Source: Nostoc sp. UHCC 0870
GTDB taxonomy: Bacteria > Cyanobacteriota > Cyanobacteriia > Cyanobacteriales > Nostocaceae
Reading direction: 5' to 3'
NCBI RefSeq assembly: GCF_022063185.1
Contig: NZ_CP091921.1
Span: forward strand, 1-33,931
Length of the DNA stretch: 33,931 nucleotides
Shown: piece after piece, positions 24,824 through 32,284 of the stretch
How the letters are laid out: each line of letters opens with the position of its first letter
Position numbering within the stretch: position 1 is the stretch's first letter
Program-made: the position numbers and the translations under genes
The notes under the pieces: model-generated
The model's input: only the letters and a program-made list of their open reading frames with translations
What the model was told of the DNA's origin: nothing
Database searches by the model: none

Positions 24824-25084
24824 TTACCCCACTTCACCAGGCTCACATCCAACGCATCCACTCGACTGGATGGATTGGATGTATCGCTTGGCAAGGAATC
24901 TGTAAAGCGTATGGCACAAGCAATCTAGATGTACACCCTGGCTTGCACCATAATGCTTTTCTGCTAAGTCTACCAAGCGTCTGGTTTTCTCCCCCCAAGT
25001 GTCGTACTCCTTGGCATCAAAATAAAGTTGCTTTAATTCTTCAGGTGTTTTTGCTTTTAAGTCAGTAATGATATTGGGTGTCAT
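24824..25084 (-). CDS. Hypothetical protein, 86 aa, coupled to ardC remnant
   Basis: Starts at ATG 25084 inside an ATGA overlap with the stop of the ArdC-like remnant, and GAGGA lies just upstream. The N-terminal half reads LKAKTPEELKQLYFDAKEYD, then TRRLVDLAEKHYGASQGVH, amphipathic helices. The last ~12 residues are Cys/Gly-rich. No known domain. The overlap suggests it was a co-translated partner of an antirestriction gene and is now probably expressed only if an upstream promoter remains. Confidence 0.6.
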   Translation of the reverse strand: MTPNIITDLKAKTPEELKQLYFDAKEYDTWGEKTRRLVDLAEKHYGASQGVHLDCLCHTLYRFLAKRYIQSIQSSGCVGCEPGEVG

Positions 25085-25287
25085 GCTGTTTCCTCTTCAG
25101 TTTGTTCAACCATACCCGCATTCTCCAATAGATATTTAGTAGCCTTCTGCGCCAACCCTGCTGCTTTCATAAATGCTTTATTATCTCCCTTCAAAACCTG
25201 AATCCAGTTATTCAAGTAGTTGGCGTGATTCTGTAATTCATATTCCATATACAGTGCATTGCATACAAGGGTATCTCGACGGCTACC
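25081..25287 (-). pseudogene. C-terminal remnant of an ArdC-like antirestriction protein
   Basis: Sixty-eight codons open from 25287 (an in-frame TAG precedes) to TGA 25081. The text NHANYLNNWIQVLKGDNKAF, then MKAAGLAQKATKYLLE, matches the C-terminal region of ArdC/zincin-like antirestriction proteins, where NHA-Y--SWI and AQKA--YL are conserved. The ssDNA-binding and HExxH metallopeptidase parts are missing. An ATG at 25248 could start a ~55-aa peptide. ArdC proteins protect incoming plasmids from type I restriction; this one is broken. Confidence 0.7.
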
Positions 25288-25466
25288 CTAATGCATATTT
25301 GTGGTTGGTATGGGAGTAGAATGAAAGCGACAAAATTAGCGTTGTGTGGGGTTCAGGGAGTGATCCACAGTTAGTTGCTAACTTCATCCCAAAAAAGAAA
25401 ACCCAGCTAGTGAGGGCAAAGCTTGTACCAAAAACAATTAATCTGCTGCTTCTCCAATCTTCTCGG

Positions 25467-25673
25467 TCAAAGGTAAGAATCCACAAGTTTACCTTGAGTT
25501 GACCATTTTTCATCTAGAAGGCGACAAGCGACATAAACAACATTTTGAGGATTGCGCTTGTGGACTCCATTCATACCCCAGCACCGGACAGTATAATCAC
25601 TTTCGTAACCCAGGACAAGTGCAAGTTCACTATAAGTTAACTGCCACTTTCTCTTAAACTCAATAGGGTGCAT
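25467..25673 (-). CDS. Small helix-turn-helix protein
   Basis: A 68-aa protein starting MHPIEFKRKW, with an HTH-like core LTYSELALVLGYESDYTVRC and a conserved tail (VYVACRLLDEKW). It resembles small cyanobacterial DNA-binding proteins of unknown role, often near plasmid or phage genes. Probably a regulator. The DNA upstream (25700-25875) is crowded with TGTC/GACA elements that could be its operators. Assignment rests on pattern only. Confidence 0.65.
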   Translation of the reverse strand: MHPIEFKRKWQLTYSELALVLGYESDYTVRCWGMNGVHKRNPQNVVYVACRLLDEKWSTQGKLVDSYL

Positions 25674-25704
25674 ATTATTCAGCTATTTCAATAGATTAAT
25701 TAAC

Positions 25705-25875
25705 AGTGTCGAGCAGACATTTGACAGACATTAACTAGACACATGGTGTCTGCTATTAGGATGGCTGGTGTCTGGAGATGTCTAGGCTGTATAAGGGTTT
25801 GGGGTTTTAGTGTCTGTGGTGTCCGGTGTCCAATGTCCGCAAAAAAAGGGGCGTTTTGGGGGCAGACACTCTTAC
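25705..25875. repeat. Cluster of TGTC/GACA elements (GGTGTCTG-like)
   Basis: About a dozen TGTC or GACA tetramers fall in some 170 bp, several as GGTGTCTG, AGTGTCTG or GGTGTCC(G/A). The cluster lies between the stop of the ATPase gene (overlapping nothing essential) and the small HTH gene. It resembles an operator or centromere array, or simply degenerate repeat DNA. Reading frames across it are low-complexity. Confidence 0.5.
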
Positions 25876-25886
25876 ACCAGTCCCAG

Positions 25887-27680
25887 TCAAATTTGATTAA
25901 GCTTGATAACACCCTCGCCTATCCAGTCTGCTAAATTAGCCCCCACAATTTCATACATCCAGCCCTTGATTTGCTCCACAGTGAATCTTTCACCGTTGAC
26001 TTTAAAGTTACTTTTAAACTCCCTAACATCAGCCTCTATTCGTTCAGTTCTGGTGAGATATTCATATAATTTTTGCGCCATTGTTGAGAGTTTTTTAGGT
26101 GGATTTTGGGTGTCACCTGCCTGCTCAAAAATATTGATTTCTAGTTCATAAATCCGTTCCAATGTGGCTTTATCAATGGGTGGATTCTGGTTAGCTTGTG
26201 CTGCTGATAAAGTGTCACTAAAATCAGATATTTTTGCAGTCATTGTGGGCAGTTCAACTAATATCCATTCATTGGAACTATCGAGTTTCACTTTGGCTTT
26301 ACCCGTGGATTTTGGTTGCAGTGTGATTGGATCTACCTGTGCCAAACATTCAACTTGCAGCATTTTAGAGACAAGATTATGCAAGCCTTTAATGCCAAAT
26401 AAACAAGTCTGGGTATTGTTGTGAGCTACGACAGTTAAAGGCATCTCCTGTTTTCTGGATTTGGTTAACGCCAGCTTGCCGAATTTTGATAGTAATTCCT
26501 CATCCTTAATAAAGTCGCCGTAGGTGGTTGCTTCCTCACAAATTAGGGCTGTAGCTTTGCCCTCGCTCCAAAGTTTCTGCCGCCATTGCTCCTCACTTAA
26601 AGATGAATTATTAAAGGTTTTTAACCGTTGTTCCAATTCCTCAACGTATTCGCGGATTTGTTGTTCGATATCCTCCCAAGAGTGATAACTTTCAACCCCT
26701 CGCCATTCGGCTTTATTACTGTCAGGGTCAAGGACAATAACTCGGTAGCCTGCCTGTTTTTTCTGTTTAACGACATAACGAGCCAGCCAAGATTTACCGC
26801 CCCCCTGGTTGCCCCAAATTAGGGCAGTTTGTTTGATGAGGTTTTGCACCCATGCGGTGTTACTGTTAGGTGGGATAACTGGCTGCTGTACTTGTTCGGT
26901 TACAGTTCCAGGTGTGCCGTGTGGTAGCTGTGCGGCTGGCTGTTGCTGTGGCTCGAATTTAGAAAAACTTGCGCCGCCGTCCAGCAAATGCCCAAAGTCA
27001 TAATAATCCTCTGCTGACATCGCCATGAGTAGGGCTATCTGCTGCTGTGGGGTAATACTCGCTATAAACTGCTGTCTAGCCTCAGCGATTTTGATACCAC
27101 GCAAGTATTTCAGTAGTTCGTTACCAGAAAGGTCTAACAGTTGCTCACCAAGTTTTACACTGTAAGACGCTTTCACGCCTTCAAATTGTTTAGTAGCGCG
27201 GTAGTGGGGTCTAATATCGCTGAGATAGTCTTTGGCTTTACTTGTTAACAACAGACCGATTCCCCCCAACACCATTGCCCCTAGCCCAAAGTGAATCTTA
27301 AACGGATTATCAGCTGGCAGTGAGCGAAACACATATAAGCTTTCATGCTGGAGAAATGCCCACTCGTTATAGTTGGGGTTACTGGTGCGGTACTGGTTAG
27401 CCTTCAAGTACGGTTGGGGAATTTGCGATCGCTGTTCATATCGGCAATACTTATTACCTACAAGTAAACGCTCTGTATCTCCCTCTGCCTCTAGCGGTGC
27501 ATCGTGTATCCTGGCTGATTTTGGGTAAAAACATATTTCTTTCTTGGCTATGCCATCTCCTAAATGCCCTACCACAACACAAATCACCGCGCCTACTACC
27601 GATGTCATCATCAGGAGATTTAGACGCAGTGGCAGACTATAACGACGCTGGTTAAGTTCTGATGGTTTTACGTCTTTCAT
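25887..27680 (-). CDS. Membrane-anchored FtsK/VirD4-like ATPase, possible coupling protein
   Basis: A 597-aa protein. Two hydrophobic helices at about 19-40 and 129-147 anchor it in the membrane, followed by a long helical linker and a cytoplasmic P-loop ATPase. Walker A is GNQGGGKS at 290-297, VIVLDPDSNKAEW follows as in HerA/FtsK/VirD4 motors, and a Walker B-like ALICEEAT lies near 385. The C-terminal ~100 residues look like a winged-helix extension. The layout matches coupling proteins that feed DNA to a transfer channel, which would suit the MobF relaxase on this plasmid, but I see no canonical T4SS genes. Last gene of the actin operon; its ATG overlaps the preceding stop (ATGA). Confidence 0.75.
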   Translation of the reverse strand: MKDVKPSELNQRRYSLPLRLNLLMMTSVVGAVICVVVGHLGDGIAKKEICFYPKSARIHDAPLEAEGDTERLLVGNKYCRYEQRSQIPQPYLKANQYRTSNPNYNEWAFLQHESLYVFRSLPADNPFKIHFGLGAMVLGGIGLLLTSKAKDYLSDIRPHYRATKQFEGVKASYSVKLGEQLLDLSGNELLKYLRGIKIAEARQQFIASITPQQQIALLMAMSAEDYYDFGHLLDGGASFSKFEPQQQPAAQLPHGTPGTVTEQVQQPVIPPNSNTAWVQNLIKQTALIWGNQGGGKSWLARYVVKQKKQAGYRVIVLDPDSNKAEWRGVESYHSWEDIEQQIREYVEELEQRLKTFNNSSLSEEQWRQKLWSEGKATALICEEATTYGDFIKDEELLSKFGKLALTKSRKQEMPLTVVAHNNTQTCLFGIKGLHNLVSKMLQVECLAQVDPITLQPKSTGKAKVKLDSSNEWILVELPTMTAKISDFSDTLSAAQANQNPPIDKATLERIYELEINIFEQAGDTQNPPKKLSTMAQKLYEYLTRTERIEADVREFKSNFKVNGERFTVEQIKGWMYEIVGANLADWIGEGVIKLNQI

Positions 27681-28243
27681 TTTTTATGCCAGTAGAAACA
27701 TAGGGCAACGGAAACAACTGCGGCTAACCCAAGAAATAACCCGTAATTAGTTTCTTTAGGTTTCTCAATGCCCTCATAAGCTTTTACCTGCTCAGTTACG
27801 GTAGAAAAACTGTTACGGGCTATTTTGTCCATGTCTTGAGCATCGCCTGTTAACTTCCATGAACTAGCTGCCAGGGTGGCAGAGCGAATTACACCAATGC
27901 CAAATTTCTGGCGGTCGCTGATTTGGGGAATGATGCTGTTGTGAAATCGCAAGTAGCAGAGGGTAGCCGCCAAGGATGCCCCAACGGGTAAGCCAGCAAT
28001 GACGGCGGGGAATAGTCCAATGCTGCCAGCAAGGTAGAGATATTGGGTTGATGTGATTTGAAATCCTGCCAGGAATGCACCTTGGGCAATGCCTTGAATG
28101 ATGGTGATACTGCTGTCAGTTTCAGATATTGTTTGCTGTACCTGCTCCGAGTCGTACTGTTCACCATCTACAGACTGTATACTTTCGTCTACAATCTCTG
28201 CATCAAAGTAAATTGGTGTTTGTTTTTGATTGTTGGTCAACAT
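27677..28243 (-). CDS. Membrane protein, unknown, coupled to the ATPase
   Basis: About 188 aa from ATG 28243 (MLTNNQKQTPIYFDAEIVDE; an earlier in-frame start at 28294 lies in repeat DNA). It has an acidic N-terminus, then two or three hydrophobic segments (LAGSIGLFPAVIAGLPVGAS; C-terminal GLFLGLAAVVSVALCFYW) and a basic end. It overlaps the ATPase gene by four bases (ATGA), so the two products are probably made together and may form a membrane complex. Not recognised as a known family. Confidence 0.65.
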   Translation of the reverse strand: MLTNNQKQTPIYFDAEIVDESIQSVDGEQYDSEQVQQTISETDSSITIIQGIAQGAFLAGFQITSTQYLYLAGSIGLFPAVIAGLPVGASLAATLCYLRFHNSIIPQISDRQKFGIGVIRSATLAASSWKLTGDAQDMDKIARNSFSTVTEQVKAYEGIEKPKETNYGLFLGLAAVVSVALCFYWHKK

Positions 28244-28284
28244 TAGCAACACCTTTGGGAAGAAAATTAGCCCAGGCTTTATAC

Positions 28285-28340
28285 CAATTCGCAATTCGCA
28301 ATGGACTAACGTCCCGCTACGCTAACGCAATTCGCAATTA
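28285..28340. repeat. Short interspersed repeat (CAATTCGCAATT type)
   Basis: Repeated CAATTCGCAATT units flank GTCCCGCTACGCTAACG, a combination common between genes in Nostoc-like genomes. It separates two genes of the actin operon. Confidence 0.65.
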
Positions 28341-28424
28341 AAAAACTTAGATGCAGCAAAGCTTTCAGGATTTACATCTGTATCAAAATTTTCGTGAAAT
28401 GGTATTACGCCTGGGCTTGTGCGT

Positions 28425-29030
28425 TTAGTCAATCAACCGTCTAAAGAAACCTTTGGCACGATTAACAGCGTTAGAACCGTGTCTGTGAATATCTTTTAAG
28501 GTTTCTTTGGCTCGGTCTGTGGGTGAAAGTCCTTGTTGCTTGTCTTTTACCTGCTGCCAAAGTTGAGTTTGTGCCTTGGTAGCGTCAATCTCAATCCCTC
28601 TGAGCGTGGCACGGTGCGATTCACCCAATAAGTTAAGTGTCCGCCCATGTCGAAACTGTTCTTGGGCTAGTTGGTTATCAGATGCAATCACTTTTTGCTG
28701 TAGACCATAGCCTAAACGGGCATCACTAACTCTGACCTGTGACCAACCATCAGCCATTTTGTTGATGCTAGTACCTGCGGCGGTGAGAAACTGGGTTTCT
28801 TCTGCCATGACTGCCTCGGTTGCTTTTAAACCTTGGTTGAGATTACCGAATACGGCTTTGGCGTTTTGGGCGCGTTGGGTTTGTTTGATGCGGAAATCTG
28901 CCACCTGTGCTGCTGCTGTCTCATTGCCGTCTAAGGCTTGAAATATGGTTTCTTGGCTAATGTTGGTTAAGGAATGTAAGGCAGCATAGGTGATGGGTGC
29001 ATCTAGTTTGAGTTTTACGGTTCGGTTCAT
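28425..29030 (-). CDS. Hypothetical α-helical protein, 201 aa
   Basis: Starts at ATG 29030, overlapping the previous stop (TGATG), with AGGAG about ten bases upstream. Predicted almost entirely helical and rich in Ala, Gln and Thr, with a basic end (AVNRAKGFFRRL). No membrane segment or known domain. The start VKLKLDAPITYAALHSLTNI differs from the rest and may be a small folded domain. Operon position suggests it works with the actin-like protein or the membrane ATPase. Confidence 0.6.
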   Translation of the reverse strand: MNRTVKLKLDAPITYAALHSLTNISQETIFQALDGNETAAAQVADFRIKQTQRAQNAKAVFGNLNQGLKATEAVMAEETQFLTAAGTSINKMADGWSQVRVSDARLGYGLQQKVIASDNQLAQEQFRHGRTLNLLGESHRATLRGIEIDATKAQTQLWQQVKDKQQGLSPTDRAKETLKDIHRHGSNAVNRAKGFFRRLID

Positions 29031-29425
29031 CACTCCCACGCTCCTAGTTCTTCCAGTCTGGTGAAGATGTTGTTTGCTTTGTCTCTAGTCGCGTCATTAG
29101 CAATATCATTTAGTGCTGTCGAATCGCCTTCCCCAAGTCTCCAAATCGTTTCGTCTGGTAGTTCAGAGCCAAAATTGCCTAAAAACTGCCCGTGAGTGAG
29201 AGGATTGGGTGTTTCGTCAATAGTTTCAAACTGGTCATAGATTCCAGATTGCAGGTATGGCAGTGTTTCTCGAATGATTTGCTGTTGCTCTGGTGTTCTG
29301 CCTAAGTCTGATTGGTATGGATCATCATTGGCCACAATGAAGGCTGCTTCTTGTGCCAAATCTGATGGGCATCCATTGTTAGTTAGTGCGTTTAATGCGG
29401 CGGTAAATAGATTCTCGTTATTCAT
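29030..29425 (-). CDS. Hypothetical acidic protein, 131 aa
   Basis: The frame is open to 29545, but ATG 29425 (MNNENLFTAALNALTNNGCP) with AAGGAT upstream fits better. The product is strongly acidic (ALNDIANDATRDKANNIFTR) and soluble, with no recognised domain. Its stop overlaps the next gene. It is one of a set of small unknown genes between the actin and the membrane ATPase. Confidence 0.6.
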   Translation of the reverse strand: MNNENLFTAALNALTNNGCPSDLAQEAAFIVANDDPYQSDLGRTPEQQQIIRETLPYLQSGIYDQFETIDETPNPLTHGQFLGNFGSELPDETIWRLGEGDSTALNDIANDATRDKANNIFTRLEELGAWE

Positions 29426-29507
29426 CTTGGTAAGATCCTTGTAGTGTATGTACCCGATGCACTGGTGGGCGAACGCTCGGTGTCCAGTCAAGCGTTCGCT
29501 CTCCCCA

Positions 29508-29705
29508 TTACTGAAAAAAACCTTCCTTCGATACATCCACAACACAGGCTGTTGCTTCCCAGCCCAGTGCGTTGAGAAATTGCGTAACGTCGCCTATGGT
29601 GACATCTGCATCAATTTGTAGTGCTAAAAATTGGGGATGCTGTCTGATTTGAGTGAGTAATTGTTGGGCTTGTGTAATCAATTCTGGTAGTGGTTGATTC
29701 TGCAT
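29508..29705 (-). CDS. Hypothetical protein, 65 aa
   Basis: GAGGTG precedes ATG 29705 at a good distance. The product starts MQNQPLPELITQAQQLLTQI and has a helix followed by a β-rich segment (ADVTIGDVTQFLNALGW). No family recognised. Member of the actin operon, 11 bp after the preceding gene. Confidence 0.55.
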   Translation of the reverse strand: MQNQPLPELITQAQQLLTQIRQHPQFLALQIDADVTIGDVTQFLNALGWEATACVVDVSKEGFFQ

Positions 29706-29716
29706 AGTTCACCTCA

Positions 29717-29983
29717 TCAAAATATTGATAATTGCAGTGATTCTTGAGAAATTACAGAACTCTTTGTAGTCACACCCTCAACTTCATAACAGCGAGTAGT
29801 TAAAGCTTTGTGATTCAGCCTTAAATCCGCTTTTTTTCGTTGTCCTGCTAGTGGTCGAAAAATAAATTGTGGTGCTTGGATTGTCCCTGTTTTGTAGAGG
29901 TACTGGTAAAGCGTTCTTTCAATCTGGTAAACTTTGGATTGGCTTAATAGTGTGCTGTCATAAACTCTATTGAGGTTGTTCAT
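29717..29983 (-). CDS. Hypothetical protein, 88 aa
   Basis: A basic 88-aa protein (start MNNLNRVYDSTLLSQSKVYQ) with a possible winged-helix-like pattern in its first half (IERTLYQYLYKTGTIQAPQF). It lies five bases after the small gene downstream of the actin gene. No known family. Possibly DNA-binding, but this is only an impression from charge and helix pattern. Confidence 0.55.
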   Translation of the reverse strand: MNNLNRVYDSTLLSQSKVYQIERTLYQYLYKTGTIQAPQFIFRPLAGQRKKADLRLNHKALTTRCYEVEGVTTKSSVISQESLQLSIF

Positions 29984-29988
29984 AATTC

Positions 29989-30204
29989 TTAGAACATTGC
30001 TGCTAAATTACTGGCTAAATCTGTTGATGCTTTCTCTGCTTGGGATTCTGTTGATGGGATAAAGTTGTAATCTTGTCTTTGAAACTCTAAAAGCAAGAAG
30101 TTGATTACTTCACCGTAATCATCAACATTCATTTGACGAGCTAATTTTTTGAGTAAGGGATGATAGGGTTTGCGAATGACTACTCTAATACTCTCGTTAC
30201 TCAT
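29989..30204 (-). CDS. Small putative DNA-binding protein, ParR-like candidate
   Basis: Seventy-one residues starting MSNESIRVVIRKPYHPLLKK. A β-strand then helix (LARQMNVDDYGEVINFLLLE) resembles ribbon-helix-helix proteins. It overlaps the end of the actin-like gene by eight bases, with GAGGGG ahead of ATG 30204, so the two are translationally coupled. In type II partition systems the actin gene (parM) is followed by parR, a ribbon-helix-helix centromere binder; order and size fit, identity is inferred. Confidence 0.6.
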   Translation of the reverse strand: MSNESIRVVIRKPYHPLLKKLARQMNVDDYGEVINFLLLEFQRQDYNFIPSTESQAEKASTDLASNLAAMF

Positions 30205-31249
30205 TTATTCCCCTCGAATACATCATTGTTGCTAGCTGATATAAACCTTGGGCGTTTGCCCACACTGGATTTTCTGCTATTAAGAAACCTTTGGCTTTCA
30301 ATGCTTCATCTACACCCATAAGTTGCGAACCTCCACCGATAATCAAACAGGCATCGGCGTTAATCTTCCAGGGGTGAATAAATTTAAACACTGGTGCGAG
30401 TGATTTCTGCACCCAAGGCATCAATTCTTGGTGATAGACATCTTCAAAATTGAATTGTTTACCGTACCAAAAAGGTTTTTCGCTACTCTCTAATCCCTGG
30501 CGGATGAGGTGCGGTATGGCAATTTCACCTTGTAGTCGGTTCTTAAATGTTGGGTTGACTCCAATCATTCTGATTAATTCTTCAACCCCGTTATCAAAGG
30601 TTTTGCGGTTGGCTAAATGTCCTTTGTGTCCAATCAAGGTGGCTATGACTGTGCGATTACCAATGTCTACAATTACGTTTTGTTTGCTGGTGTCCAGTTG
30701 GTGGACATTGGCGGCGATGGCGGCGTGTCCTTCGTCGTAAACTTTTAAAACGTGGATATTGACTGTTGTTGGTATGGGCTTGCCACCAAATTTGACGATG
30801 TGTTTACCTGCAATCGCACCAATCAACTGCTCTTCTAAATCTCCTCGTTCATGCAAGGAGGCACAGATAATCAAGTTGATTACTGGCTTATAGGGATAGT
30901 AAGAAAGTGCTGCTAATAGGTGTTTGAGGGATTGGGTGACTTTGGCGGTGGCATCGTCGGTGACTCGCAGGTGGTTTTTGGGGTTTGCGTCGTATGCGGC
31001 ATAGCCTGACAACCACTGTTTGTAGTCGAGTTTGGTGATGGCATCTCCTTCTAGGTACTCTACATAACCCTCTGTTGGTAGCTCGGTTGGACGGTAGTAA
31101 CAATTCTCTAAATAACTGGGAAATCTGATTTTTTGGTCTGACGTAAAGAATTTCACGCCGGAATTACCGAGGTCATAACCTGCAATGAGGGTGAGTGTAC
31201 CCTTTTGCCCAATGGTGGCATTAAAGGGCATGACTGCCAATTCTGTCAT
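30197..31249 (-). CDS. Actin-like ATPase (ParM/StbA-type)
   Basis: A 350-aa protein of the actin/Hsp70 ATPase fold. Phosphate-1 loop GYDLGNSGVKFF lies near residue 24, phosphate-2 NVIVDIGNRTVIATLIG near 190, and adenosine motif CLIIGGGSQLMG near 305. Plasmid members of this family (ParM, Alp) polymerise to push plasmid copies apart. It starts at ATG 31249 without a strong site; ATG 31231 is an alternative. It is first in a minus-strand operon of eight genes and is preceded by repeated GGCAT/ATGCC sites that could be both promoter operator and centromere. Confidence 0.85.
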   Translation of the reverse strand: MTELAVMPFNATIGQKGTLTLIAGYDLGNSGVKFFTSDQKIRFPSYLENCYYRPTELPTEGYVEYLEGDAITKLDYKQWLSGYAAYDANPKNHLRVTDDATAKVTQSLKHLLAALSYYPYKPVINLIICASLHERGDLEEQLIGAIAGKHIVKFGGKPIPTTVNIHVLKVYDEGHAAIAANVHQLDTSKQNVIVDIGNRTVIATLIGHKGHLANRKTFDNGVEELIRMIGVNPTFKNRLQGEIAIPHLIRQGLESSEKPFWYGKQFNFEDVYHQELMPWVQKSLAPVFKFIHPWKINADACLIIGGGSQLMGVDEALKAKGFLIAENPVWANAQGLYQLATMMYSRGINE

Positions 31250-31534
31250 AAGGTTTTATGCTCTTTTATTCAATTGACAAGGTTCTGAAATAGCCTTGCT
31301 GCTTTGGTTTTGACTATCTCTGCATCAACGTGGTAGCCGATAGAATTCCTGCGGCATTTTAACCATTGGATACAGATTTAGTCTTACCGTGGCATTTGTG
31401 GCTGTTGTCTGTTATCCTATATCACATAGGTCATATATGTCAACAATAACTTATATGCCATAAATGCCATATGATATATACCAAAGATTACAAAAACAGG
31501 GCATTATAGGCATAATGATGTACATAGCCTAGAT
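31250..31534. promoter_or_regulatory. Divergent control region with seven GGCAT/ATGCC elements
   Basis: ATGCC or GGCAT occurs at 31353, 31391, 31455, 31464, 31500, 31509 and 31535, some within larger TATATGCCA and CATATATG stretches. The region lies between the actin operon and the divergent ribbon-helix-helix gene. Such iterated sites are typical of operators and centromeres (parC) bound by ribbon-helix-helix proteins. Binding is inferred. Confidence 0.6.
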
Positions 31535-31717
31535 ATGCCAGATGACAAACAAGACGAACCTACTGTAAGTTTTCGTGTTTTTCTCCCTGAATCATTGCGA
31601 ACTGAATTCAAGGTCTGGTGTGCCAGGGAAAACACTAATATGAGTGAGCAAGCCCGAACACTAATAGAACAGTGGGTACAAACTAAAATTGACGCTGACA
31701 AAAAGCAGCATCAATAA
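31535..31717 (+). CDS. Ribbon-helix-helix protein (CopG/Arc-like)
   Basis: Sixty residues with a clear ribbon-helix-helix pattern: strand TVSFRVFLPESL, helix RTEFKVWCARENT, turn, helix SEQARTLIEQWVQ. Probably a small repressor, divergent from the actin operon and separated from it by the repeated GGCAT elements, one of which covers its own start. It may control copy number or segregation genes. No toxin partner is adjacent. Confidence 0.75.
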   Translation: MPDDKQDEPTVSFRVFLPESLRTEFKVWCARENTNMSEQARTLIEQWVQTKIDADKKQHQ

Positions 31718-32284
31718 ATTAAGTAGACGGATCACACTGCACCCTATAGCTCAAACACCAAGCAACTACAAAGGGCAACCACTTTTGTTAAGTAATCTTA
31801 CGTGAAATTCGTAGTTCAGTTGGATGTCAGGCGACCAGAAGTTCTGTAAGATCAGTCAAGTAATAAAATGAAGAATAAACAGGAGGCCAATATACAAAAG
31901 TATCAAAAGGTAAAAAGGCAAAAGCGTCACTAGCTAGTAAGTAGTGACGCTCTATCCGATATTAAAAATCAAAAATTCAAGTATTGGAGCAGGAGAGGGG
32001 ATCTCAAACTAACCAAAGCAGTGGCCGAAAAGTTGGCACTTGGAAAACCACTGATTGGCAAAAAGAGATTCATTCCGTGCTGCCTTCACACTATTATATC
32101 TATAGCTGTGGCAATTTCGATATGTTTCTGCTGACACATTTTTGTGAAAAAAGTCATCAAATTGTTATTTCAATAGCCAAAATATTGCAAACACAAGCAA
32201 CACAGCAAATTCTGGAGATATAAAGTGTAGCAGCGCGATAACCCCCTCCAATACTCAAACAACAAGTATTCAGGGGAAAAATCT
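31718..32284. other. Intergenic region before the replication gene
   Basis: No convincing gene; a plus-strand frame at 31984-32223 has atypical composition and no site. The region holds the hairpin 31923-31951, a purine-rich stretch (31866-31920), and a small inverted repeat AATACT/AGTATT (32250-32270) just ahead of the replication-gene start. As leader of the replication gene it may hold its promoter, an antisense RNA or the origin. Confidence 0.5.
31923..31951. other. Hairpin, 10-bp perfect stem
   Basis: AGCGTCACTA and TAGTGACGCT with a nine-base loop. No T-run follows on the plus strand. Could be a terminator for the ribbon-helix-helix gene or part of a regulatory RNA. Confidence 0.5.

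Noticed and set aside
24684..24905. Plus-strand ORF of 73 codons
   Set aside because: Antisense to the end of a better-supported minus-strand gene, with no site or protein-like pattern.
25283..25513. Minus-strand ORF of 76 codons
   Set aside because: Overlaps the HTH gene in another frame and has unlikely composition.
25700..25934. Frames on both strands over the TGTC/GACA cluster
   Set aside because: Low-complexity translations of a repeated DNA motif.
31984..32223. Plus-strand ORF of 79 codons before the replication gene
   Set aside because: No ribosome binding site and no protein-like pattern; the region looks like leader DNA.
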